A stretch of DNA of 64,000 bases, taken from Synechocystis sp. LKSZ1. GTDB lineage: Bacteria; Cyanobacteriota; Cyanobacteriia; Cyanobacteriales; Microcystaceae. Positions 6,853-14,460 of this stretch are shown piece after piece. The stretch spans positions 2,666,001 through 2,730,000 of the forward strand of contig NZ_AP031572.1 in NCBI RefSeq assembly GCF_040436315.1, read 5' to 3'. The notes beneath the pieces are model-generated. The model worked only from the letters and a program-made list of their open reading frames with translations. It had not been told where the DNA came from and searched no databases. Within the stretch, counting starts at the first letter, position 1; each line of letters begins with the position of its first letter. The position numbers and the translations under genes were made by a program.

Positions 6853-9135
6853 CTAGGACTTATAGGGGAACTTCAGATTCTCCGACCGGGTTTTTTCTAT
6901 GTGTGCTTTACGCGACAAGACCTGAAGATTCTCAAGTGTAGTTAAGCCCCCCTTGGACATAGGAATAATGTGATCGATTTGAAAATCCCGACGCATCTGG
7001 CTCTTAAGTCCACTCATTGCACAAGTAATAAAACCTTTGGCGTCTGTGAATCTAGCAAAAACAGCATCTTTAATGTTTCTGTACTCGGCTGGATCCCGTT
7101 CTCGGATTTCAATAAGTGTAAGTCTTTCTAATGGTACCGAATCAGGAATTATTTTCGGAGCGACGACGGGTAGATCATGATAATATCCATCCAGTTTATC
7201 AAGTTCAATTTCTACCTGTTTCTTAAAATATAGTTCCTTGTAGCCAAATATAACCTGCCAGAAGGACTGACTATCATTCCATAGGGAGGTGAGATATTCT
7301 TTTTGCTGTTTCCGTGTTAGATTATTGTCATAAATATATGATGCAACAATTGATGAGTTGCACTTTCTGCGCTCACTAAAAGCAATAAATTCCGGCCTTA
7401 TTTCTTTTTGGGCATAAAAACGTAAAATATTTTTCACATCATCGTCTCTGTAACCTAGCAAGAAAGGATGATCAGGGAAGTAAATATCCTTTGTTTGTTG
7501 CAATAGATACTCTAGCTCTTCATCGGTTAAAATCTCTCTATTTTGAGCATCAATACATTGAAATATAGCGGACAAGTCATTAACAAAGCTGTCATAAGCA
7601 TCTTCTGTATCGTTGTATAAAAGCACATCATAATCTCTAGAGAGAGGTTCACCAGACTCAGATGGTTCAAGGATCGAGAAGCGATAAATTCCAACAGGAA
7701 TTCGTGTTAAAAAATCAAGTTTTTCTAAGGCGGTGGTATCGATGGAGTCATCCATTATACGAGCAAATTCTTCGATCTTCTCGATTGAAATAAGTCGAGC
7801 AATTCTCTTCATTGTATCGAGTTCTTTGTCAACAAACTCAACACCTTCAATATCCGTTAATTTTTCAGGATTAACCCAATTTATTTTATTTTCCCAATCG
7901 TCAATAAAGCTTACGATATAGGCTTTTTCTGTACCTCCTGCTCGCTGTCCCCGTAGCGCCCTACCAATCATTTGAGTCATGAGAATAGTAGACGTAGTTG
8001 GACGTGCCAGAAAAACCGTTTGCACATTGGGCAAATCAGTCCCTTCGGTTAACATCTCTACGTTAATAAGAACTTCTATTTCTCCTGCTCTAAAGCGCTT
8101 AATTTTTTCCGAGTTCTCTTTTACGGAAATTGTAGCACCAGTTCCATCATCCGTAATTTTGGAAGCCACAAAGTCAGAGTCAATACCCCGTTTTTTAAAT
8201 AACCCATTTAATGCAATTGCGTGTTGAATATCAACAGAAAAAACTAATAGAGGTTTGTATTTGTCACGATTTTCAACATAATGATCGACGATCCGCTTAT
8301 TGCGAATACTAGACATAGCAATTTTTTCGGCAATCTTCTTGGGAAGTTTATCAAAATCCTCAATTGCCCTAACATCTTTCTCTGTAAGTTCTCTATAAAA
8401 GTCTAGATCTGTCTCAAGGTTTTCAAAAATAGGTTCGGCAAGAATACCTCTTGTAATAAGTGTTCTAAGGTGTTCTGAAAAAATGATGTCATCTGGAAAA
8501 ACTTTTTTTAGTAAACCTTTTTCACCCGCGTCCGTTCTGAATGGAGTTGCCGTTAACCCTAGCATTCTAAAGCCATTTGTTTTCCCTCTTTCTTGAAAAT
8601 TCTGCTTTATACTTTCAATCAATTTTCGATAGGTTTTTGCTGTTGCATGATGAGCTTCATCAATCACCAAAAGAATTGTATCAGCATGATTAATCCAATT
8701 ATCTGTGAGGTAATTAAGTCCACTATTTAAACTATCTTTGCTAGCAATAATAATGTCGTCTGTCGGCTGAATATTAACGGGACGATCATGCTTAGGATGA
8801 CCAGAGATCACACGATATCTAAATCTCTCAACATCAGCCAGTAATGATGAGTAGGCATTGAATTTTAAAGTCTCAAATGTCTGGTCAAGTAACTCATGCC
8901 GATGAGCTATCCACAAAACCTTTTTTTGTTTGTCAATAAAGCTTCTTAATAACCAATGAATTGCTGTTAAAGTTTTCCCGCCACCTGTTGGCAAAACTAA
9001 TAATCCCTCAAAGGGTAACTGATTTTTCTCGTTTAGTGCCTTGATTGCCTCATTTTGATGAGCATAAAGCTCCCTAGGGTTTTTACCTGTATTGACTTCT
9101 ATTTGACCAGAGTACTCAACTTGAATGGCTTCCAT
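6853..9135 (-). CDS. Single-chain SF2 DEAH helicase with a C-terminal HNH nuclease domain, candidate defence gene
   Basis: A 760-residue protein. The N-terminal RecA-like domain has Walker A LPTGGGKT (about 48-55), the DEAH box VIDEAHH (about 157-163) and motif III LTATPFRTD (about 194-202). The second RecA domain has LINVEMLTEGTDLP (about 356-369) and motif VI QMIGRALRG (about 388-396). A long middle region (about 420-690) has no motif I can name. The C-terminus is HNH-like: C705, then IDHIIPMSKGG with D721/H722, N736 and H745 (LENLQVLSRKAHIEK). Helicase plus nuclease on one chain resembles restriction or anti-phage effectors. No methylase or specificity subunit is nearby. The gene is visibly AT-rich compared with its neighbours and is bracketed by direct and inverted repeats, suggesting horizontal gain. 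Defence is inference. Confidence 0.82.
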   Translation of the reverse strand: MEAIQVEYSGQIEVNTGKNPRELYAHQNEAIKALNEKNQLPFEGLLVLPTGGGKTLTAIHWLLRSFIDKQKKVLWIAHRHELLDQTFETLKFNAYSSLLADVERFRYRVISGHPKHDRPVNIQPTDDIIIASKDSLNSGLNYLTDNWINHADTILLVIDEAHHATAKTYRKLIESIKQNFQERGKTNGFRMLGLTATPFRTDAGEKGLLKKVFPDDIIFSEHLRTLITRGILAEPIFENLETDLDFYRELTEKDVRAIEDFDKLPKKIAEKIAMSSIRNKRIVDHYVENRDKYKPLLVFSVDIQHAIALNGLFKKRGIDSDFVASKITDDGTGATISVKENSEKIKRFRAGEIEVLINVEMLTEGTDLPNVQTVFLARPTTSTILMTQMIGRALRGQRAGGTEKAYIVSFIDDWENKINWVNPEKLTDIEGVEFVDKELDTMKRIARLISIEKIEEFARIMDDSIDTTALEKLDFLTRIPVGIYRFSILEPSESGEPLSRDYDVLLYNDTEDAYDSFVNDLSAIFQCIDAQNREILTDEELEYLLQQTKDIYFPDHPFLLGYRDDDVKNILRFYAQKEIRPEFIAFSERRKCNSSIVASYIYDNNLTRKQQKEYLTSLWNDSQSFWQVIFGYKELYFKKQVEIELDKLDGYYHDLPVVAPKIIPDSVPLERLTLIEIRERDPAEYRNIKDAVFARFTDAKGFITCAMSGLKSQMRRDFQIDHIIPMSKGGLTTLENLQVLSRKAHIEKTRSENLKFPYKS

Positions 9136-9140
9136 AGCAC

Positions 9141-9154
9141 TAGAGACTTGAAAA
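9141..9154 (+). repeat. Right copy of the 14-bp direct repeat flanking the helicase-HNH gene
   Basis: An exact TAGAGACTTGAAAA match to 6773-6786, starting 5 bp upstream of the helicase start codon. The same stretch continues into AAAATCAGTT (to 9160), the right arm of the inverted repeat pairing with 6829-6843. Its position also fits a promoter-proximal operator. Confidence 0.5.
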
Positions 9155-9297
9155 TCAGTTCATCTTAAAAACTTGCTTGGCTATCGATGAGCTTACCGAG
9201 AGCGACCTAAGCTTTGTACGAATAGGAAATCAGGATATTAAATTATACAACAAAGGTCTAGCAATCCACCGTAGCACTCAAAAAAAGTAGCATTGGC

Positions 9298-10353
9298 CTA
9301 GCTAATAGGAATCCGGCTCTGTAGCTGTTGCCATTTTTGTCGGAGTGCCCCCTGCTGGAGAGACTGCCGGGCCAGTTCTAGGCCCTGCTGAAGATTGGTA
9401 CAAAGGCCTGCGTGCCAGAGATAAAAGCCCCCATTCCACAAAAAGGCCTGGCGCAGGGCCAGTGGGGCAGAGTCAGGTTCATACAACAATTGGCGAAGTG
9501 CTTGATAGTAGTCTTCTGCTTGGGTCAGGACACAATCCGGGCCAGCCATATTCGAGGCATAGGGGTCAAGTTTGAGATAATCCGTCGGCTGGGATGGAGG
9601 GAGGGCCACAATGGTCGTCTGGCTGAGCCGGAGGTCACAACTGCCTTCTAAGCCTTTGACCAGGGTATAGGGACTGGTTCCTCTGGCCTGAAAGGCCTCG
9701 TGGATCATTTTTTCCGTAGGCGGATGAACGTAACCGATGACCAGCCGGGCAGGGCCAGCATAGGGAGACCAAATTAGTTCCAGGGTGGCCAGGGGAGGAC
9801 GCTTGCCAATTTGTTCCCGGTATTCCGTGAGGGGTAAGGTAGCCAGAAAATGGCGCGGCGTGTAGTAAAACGTCAGATGGGTTTCTTGGAGAAGTGACTG
9901 AATCTCCGTCAGGGCCAAGGCCCGGAAATCCAGGCCCAGGGCCGCCCAAATATCCACCAGAGGTAAGCCGTACTTAGTCGGCATGGTATCAGCACCATGG
10001 AGGATCACCGGCTGGCCCATCACCGCCAGTAGAAGGGCTACCAACGGAAGCACGGGAGCTGTGCGACTGCGGCCATCGTAGGGAACGCCAAACACGAGGG
10101 GGTTGGGGGCCTCTGGAGGGAGAGGGGCCAAACGTTGGCCAAATTCATCGTAGGTATCGAGCATCCCCGCTAGTTCCTGGCCCGTGGGACGCTTAATGCG
10201 GTGGGCAATTAAAAAAGCGCCAATTTGGGCGGGGGTTGCTTCGCCCGTCAGCATCAAACGGGCAGCCAGGGCCGCTTCTGGCCGCGTTAAATCCTGGTGG
10301 GTATGCTGGCCACTCCCAACTTTTTGAAGCAGTTCTCGAAATTGCTGACTCAT
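9298..10353 (-). CDS. Anthranilate phosphoribosyltransferase-family protein (TrpD2-like)
   Basis: A 351-residue protein of the glycosyltransferase family 3 / TrpD fold. The N-terminal helical domain (residues 1-75) contains TRPEAALAARLMLTGEATPAQIGAFL. The phosphoribosyl-binding domain follows (FGVPYDGRSRTAPVLPLVAL near 88-107, GADTMPTKYGLP near 120-131). The GTG-type PRPP motif of true TrpD (KTGGTG) is replaced here by YDGRSRT, which points to the TrpD2-type paralogue rather than the tryptophan pathway enzyme. TrpD2 relatives such as E. coli YbiB bind nucleic acid, and their catalytic role is unsettled. It is alone on the minus strand between spacers. Confidence 0.8.
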   Translation of the reverse strand: MSQQFRELLQKVGSGQHTHQDLTRPEAALAARLMLTGEATPAQIGAFLIAHRIKRPTGQELAGMLDTYDEFGQRLAPLPPEAPNPLVFGVPYDGRSRTAPVLPLVALLLAVMGQPVILHGADTMPTKYGLPLVDIWAALGLDFRALALTEIQSLLQETHLTFYYTPRHFLATLPLTEYREQIGKRPPLATLELIWSPYAGPARLVIGYVHPPTEKMIHEAFQARGTSPYTLVKGLEGSCDLRLSQTTIVALPPSQPTDYLKLDPYASNMAGPDCVLTQAEDYYQALRQLLYEPDSAPLALRQAFLWNGGFYLWHAGLCTNLQQGLELARQSLQQGALRQKWQQLQSRIPIS

Positions 10354-10430
10354 AGTTTACGTCTCAATTGATACCCTGTTCCCCCATCGAGCTCATGTTT
10401 GCTAGTGCCCAAAATTCTCAATCAAGAACA

Positions 10431-10460
10431 AAGTCCCCCAAGGGGGGATCTGGGGGACAG
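10431..10460 (-). repeat. GC-rich hairpin, copy of a dispersed cyanobacterial repeat, possible ndhD terminator
   Basis: GTCCCCCA (10433-10440) and TGGGGGAC (10451-10458) form a perfect 8-bp stem around a G-rich loop. This motif family (AGTCCCCC...GGGGGAC) is widespread between cyanobacterial genes. Read on the minus strand the hairpin is followed by CTTTGTTCTTG, so it may also terminate ndhD transcription, whose stop lies about 120 bp upstream. Confidence 0.6.
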
Positions 10461-10576
10461 TTTAATCGCTGTACAAACAGGCTCTAAAACCGGGAGCTTT
10501 ATTTTACCGAAATTATTGCTTTTGTATTAGTTTTGGTTGAGAGATCAAGACATTTCCTAGCGTGATGGTTTTTCGG

Positions 10577-12160
10577 CTAGGAACGCAGGGGAGGGGCCTG
10601 CCAGGGTCGATCCGATGGCGGGAGCCCAGCCGCCTGTTGTCGTAGGCTTGGCACCGATTGACGGGCTAGGGCCGTTAACTGCTGGGTGGTGGTGTCATAG
10701 ATCTGAGTGACTAGCTTGGGATAAAAGCCAATGCCAATGATCGGCACCAGCAGACAACCGACAATAAAGACTTCCCGTGGCTCGGCATCGATCAAACGGG
10801 TGTGGCTCACCAATTCCTCATTTTCAGGGCCATAGAGCATTTCCCGGAGCATGGAGAGCAGATAGATCGGCGTTAAAATCACCCCGACCCCCATGAGCAC
10901 CACGATGATGGTACGAAAAACAGGGTTGTAGGCATCGCTAGTGGCAAACCCGACAAATACCATTAACTCGGCTACAAAACCACTCATGCCGGGTAGGGCC
11001 AGGGAAGCCATGGCACAGGCCGTCCACATGGCAAAGACCTTTTTCATTTTCTTGCCGACCCCTCCCATTTCATCCAGCATCAAGGTATGGGTACGGTCAT
11101 AGGTGGCCCCCACCATAAAAAACAAACTGGCCCCGATCAGGCCATGGGAAATCATTTGTAGCATGGCTCCGCTCATGCCCAGATCGGTGAAGGAGGACAT
11201 GCCGATCAGGACAAAGCCCATGTGGGAGATCGAAGAATAGGCAATTTTTCGCTTGAGATTGCGCTGGGCAAAGGAAGTGAGGGCCGCGTAGATAATGTTG
11301 ACGACCCCTAAAATCACCAGCACTGGGGCAAAAATGGCGTGGGCATCGGGTAACATTTCCACATTCATGCGCAGGAGGGCGTAGCCTCCCATTTTGAGGA
11401 GAATCCCTGCTAGGAGCATGTGGGCCGGAGCTGTGGCCTCACCGTGGGCATCGGGGAGCCAGGTATGGAGCGGAAAAATGGGCAGTTTGACGCCGTAGGC
11501 AATCAAAAATCCAGCGTAGAGCAGGAGTTGCAGATTGAGGGGAAAGTGCTTGCTGGCAATGGTAGCCATGTCAAAGGTATCCACGTCCCCATAAAAGGCC
11601 ATGGTTAGGCCCCCCAGCAGAATAAACAGGGAACCGCCAGCGGTGTAGAGAATGAATTTAGTGGCGGCGTAGAGTCGCCGTTTCCCACCCCAGATGGAAA
11701 GAATCAGATAGACGGGGACGAGTTCCAACTCCCACACCAGGAAGAAAAGGAGCATATCCTGCACGGCAAAAACGGCAATCTGACCGCCGTACATGGCCAA
11801 CATTAAAAAATAAAACAGCTTGGGCTTGAGGGTGACGGGCCAGGCCGCCATAATCGCCAGCGTCGTGATGAAGCCCGTCAGGATGATTAAGGGCATCGAC
11901 AGTCCATCGGCCCCCACCGACCACTTCAAATCAATCTGCGGTAGCCACGTATAGCTCTCTACCAACTGTAGGCCAGGACGGTTCAGGTCATAGCCGCTGT
12001 AGAAGGCATAGACAATCAGAACAAAATCAATCAGACCGACGGTGAGGGAATACCACCTAACGGTTTTGCCATCCTTATCGGGGATTAACGGAATAAATAG
12101 AGCCGCTACAATGGGAAAGAGGATAATGGCTGTCAGCCAAGGAAAAGAAGTTAAGGTCAT
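10577..12160 (-). CDS. ndhD: NAD(P)H-quinone oxidoreductase chain 4 (NdhD)
   Basis: A 527-residue polytopic membrane protein of the proton-pumping antiporter-like family, the NdhD subunit of the thylakoid NDH-1 complex used in respiration, cyclic electron flow or CO2 uptake. It has about 14 hydrophobic segments. Diagnostic stretches are [18 protein letters not shown] near 79-96, [16 protein letters not shown] near 138-153, [20 protein letters not shown] near 222-241 and [18 protein letters not shown] near 304-321. The conserved Glu in WELELVP and the Lys in the antiporter helix are present. The tail [20 protein letters not shown] looks lineage-specific. NdhD paralogues divide into respiratory and CO2-uptake types. 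The sequence resembles the respiratory D1/D2 type, but I cannot prove that. ndhF is not adjacent. Confidence 0.93.
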   Translation of the reverse strand: MTLTSFPWLTAIILFPIVAALFIPLIPDKDGKTVRWYSLTVGLIDFVLIVYAFYSGYDLNRPGLQLVESYTWLPQIDLKWSVGADGLSMPLIILTGFITTLAIMAAWPVTLKPKLFYFLMLAMYGGQIAVFAVQDMLLFFLVWELELVPVYLILSIWGGKRRLYAATKFILYTAGGSLFILLGGLTMAFYGDVDTFDMATIASKHFPLNLQLLLYAGFLIAYGVKLPIFPLHTWLPDAHGEATAPAHMLLAGILLKMGGYALLRMNVEMLPDAHAIFAPVLVILGVVNIIYAALTSFAQRNLKRKIAYSSISHMGFVLIGMSSFTDLGMSGAMLQMISHGLIGASLFFMVGATYDRTHTLMLDEMGGVGKKMKKVFAMWTACAMASLALPGMSGFVAELMVFVGFATSDAYNPVFRTIIVVLMGVGVILTPIYLLSMLREMLYGPENEELVSHTRLIDAEPREVFIVGCLLVPIIGIGFYPKLVTQIYDTTTQQLTALARQSVPSLRQQAAGLPPSDRPWQAPPLRS

Positions 12161-12611
12161 AGGAGATCGTCAGCGCGACGCTGGAACAGAAACTTTAGAA
12201 ATCAATGCTCTGGTGACAAAATTTAGTATTACCAAACTATCAACGTTGCTAATTAGCTTATACAGTCCATAATTTAGCAGTGTTTATTGGGGGGAGCCAG
12301 GTAAAAAATATTAAATTTCATGGCCCTATCTTGGGAGGATCTCACGTTTAAAACCTTCACCCTAGCACTAAATCTCTAAAGTCCGACTACACCCCTAGAC
12401 CCCCCGCTGTGCGACCCTCCCCCTGTGAAAGAGCGGTGCCAGAGGTAGAGGGGCAAAATTTGATCGCTGTAACTTGCAGAATTGGTATCAATCCCTCTCC
12501 CACCTGAGAAAAGGGACTTTAAAACGGATTCCCCTTGGCCTAAAAAGGGCGAAGGGGGCAGGGGACGGGGGCCAATTGTCCCAATGGGGATACCCACGCC
12601 TTGATTCCTGG
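12161..12611. other. 450-bp spacer upstream of ndhD with a degenerate intergenic repeat
   Basis: This lies between the 3' end of the radical SAM gene and the start of ndhD, both on the minus strand, so the ndhD promoter should lie here. The part nearest ndhD (12190-12330) is AT-rich. The part at about 12480-12570 (CCCTCTCCCACCTGAG, GGATTCCCCTTGGCC, GAAGGGGGCAGGGGACGGGG) resembles the CCCTCTCCC...GGATTCCCCC family of dispersed intergenic repeats in cyanobacteria. No protein gene or RNA gene is evident. Confidence 0.5.
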
Positions 12612-14192
12612 CTAAGCCGTGAGAAGTTCCGGTTGAGGTACCACCGGCTTTGGGGCTTGTTCCTGGGCCAAAAATTCCGCTAATTGGGCCTCAATTTCGC
12701 GGCGGACAATGGCCCGATACTCTAGAAAGTGTTCGTTATGGGCACAGAGGGTGAGGTAATGCTCAAAAACTGCTGGATTTTGCCGCAAAATCCCGAATAA
12801 ATGGTGCCAAAAGCGCCAGCGGGTATCCCGTTTAATTCCCTGCCGCCAAATCACAATGGCCAGGGCCTTAATATCTATCCAACTAGGCAGTTTGGCCGGG
12901 GGATGGCATTTTGGGGCGCCCAATTTCAAAAAGCAACGGTAAATACGGTCAAGGTAGAGATGGGGATCGTAGAGTTGCCAAAAGGCATGGACATACTCAG
13001 TGGCGATGTCCTCTAGCGGCCGGGTCGGAATGAAGTTCATCAAGGTCGTTTGGTTGATGTTGCCATCCTTATTGGCCCGGAGACGACCTTCTTTTTCCAA
13101 GCGGTGCCAGAGGGCCGTGTTAGGCAGGGCCTGGAGCATGGCAAAAGTGGTCGTAGGGATAGCTGCTTGTTCTGCAAAGCGGATAATGCGTTCCCCCGCT
13201 CCTTTTTGTTCACCATCGAAACCGATGATAAAACCCGCCATGGGGCGCAGGCCAGTTTGGATAATTTTATCGATGGAATCCGCCAGGGAGGTGCGGGTAT
13301 TCTGGAACTTCTTGGTCATCTGCAAGCTCTCTTCATCGGGGGTTTCGATGCCTAAAAAGACTGCGTCAAAGAAGCATTCCACCATCAGTTCCATGAGTTC
13401 TTGGTCATCAGCTAGATCTATAGATGCCTCGGTATTAAAACGGAAGGGATAGCCATGCTCCGCTTGCCAGACCTTCAGTTCCTTGAGCAAAAGTTTGACA
13501 TTGCGCTTATTGCCGATGAAATTGTCATCCACCATAAACACGCCCCGACGCCAGCCCAGTTCGTAGAGGTAGTCCAGTTCTTTGAGTAACTGAGCCGGGG
13601 TTTTAGTACGGGGTTTGCGGCCGTAGAGGACAATAATGTCGCAGAATTCACACTGGAAGGGACAGCCCCGCGAGAATTGCACTGACATGGAGTCGTACTG
13701 ATCCATTTCCAGGAGGTCGTAGCGGGGGACGGGAGTACTGGTGACATCCGGCTTTTCCGTGGCCCGAAAAACGCCCTGGGTTTCCCCCCGTTCAACAGCC
13801 TCGATAAAGAGGGGTAGGGTTAATTCGCCTTCATCCAAAATCAGAAAATCGGCCCCAGCGCCCTCGACTTCTTCAGGGACAGAGGTCGCGTAGGGGCCCC
13901 CCACCGCAACTAATTTGCCTCGTCGTTTAGCCTCACGGATTTGCTCTAACAGGTCTTCCTTTTGCACAATCATGGCGGAGCAGAGCACTAGGTCGGCCCA
14001 GGCCCATTCTTCTTCGGTGACCGCGCGGATATTCCGGTCTACCAACTTAAATTCCCAGGTTTGGGGTAAAATCGCCGCCACCGTCACTAAGCCTAAGGGA
14101 GGCAGAAGCACCTTGCGATTCACCAGTTCTAGGATTTTTTCGTAGGACCAGAAGGTGGGCGGGAAAAGGGGATAGACCAGTAAAACACGCAT
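12612..14192 (-). CDS. B12-binding-domain radical SAM enzyme
   Basis: A 526-residue protein. Residues 1-150 form a cobalamin-binding Rossmann-like domain (RVLLVYPLFPPTFWS, LPPLGLVTVAAILP, AVGGPYATSVPEEVE). The radical SAM core begins at RGCPFQCEFC with the cluster cysteines C177, C181 and C184, followed by a GVFMVDDNFIGN strand near 215 and TEASIDLADD near 255. The C-terminal region (about 400-526) matches the DUF4070-type extension of the B12-binding radical SAM family that is widespread in cyanobacteria. Members are methyltransferases or other radical enzymes, and the substrate here is unknown. No pathway partner is adjacent. The ATG at 14190-14192 is well placed at the first beta strand. 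Confidence 0.88.
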   Translation of the reverse strand: MRVLLVYPLFPPTFWSYEKILELVNRKVLLPPLGLVTVAAILPQTWEFKLVDRNIRAVTEEEWAWADLVLCSAMIVQKEDLLEQIREAKRRGKLVAVGGPYATSVPEEVEGAGADFLILDEGELTLPLFIEAVERGETQGVFRATEKPDVTSTPVPRYDLLEMDQYDSMSVQFSRGCPFQCEFCDIIVLYGRKPRTKTPAQLLKELDYLYELGWRRGVFMVDDNFIGNKRNVKLLLKELKVWQAEHGYPFRFNTEASIDLADDQELMELMVECFFDAVFLGIETPDEESLQMTKKFQNTRTSLADSIDKIIQTGLRPMAGFIIGFDGEQKGAGERIIRFAEQAAIPTTTFAMLQALPNTALWHRLEKEGRLRANKDGNINQTTLMNFIPTRPLEDIATEYVHAFWQLYDPHLYLDRIYRCFLKLGAPKCHPPAKLPSWIDIKALAIVIWRQGIKRDTRWRFWHHLFGILRQNPAVFEHYLTLCAHNEHFLEYRAIVRREIEAQLAEFLAQEQAPKPVVPQPELLTA

Positions 14193-14460
14193 GGAGTATA
14201 TCTAAACTTAAATGGGAATTGAATCGGGATTAACACCAAAGCCAGATTGGCTAGTATGACCTGGAATTAAGGGTTAAAGTTGCGAGGCCAGGTTTAATCT
14301 CAGGGGCCAGGTTTGCCAATCCTCCACAGCAAGGAAAACCATTGTCGGAAAATTTCAGAAAAATGGCTCGTCAATAAAACAATCCCCTAGCCACCGCACA
14401 ATATAGCTAAGGGTTGCTTTAGGTTATAACACGAAAATTTGGCCGGGATGGCTGAGAGGA

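Noticed and set aside
6853-9135. Type I restriction HsdR subunit
   Set aside because: It lacks the N-terminal PD-(D/E)xK domain and the length of HsdR, ends in an HNH-like domain, and has no hsdM or hsdS nearby.
13000-13452. 150-codon plus-strand frame within the radical SAM gene
   Set aside because: Antisense to a gene with full cofactor motifs. Its composition is that of a shadow frame.
14436-14460. tRNA-like start (GGCCGGGATGGCTGAGAGG)
   Set aside because: No matching acceptor arm, anticodon or T-arm follows. The sequence runs straight into the end of glgP.
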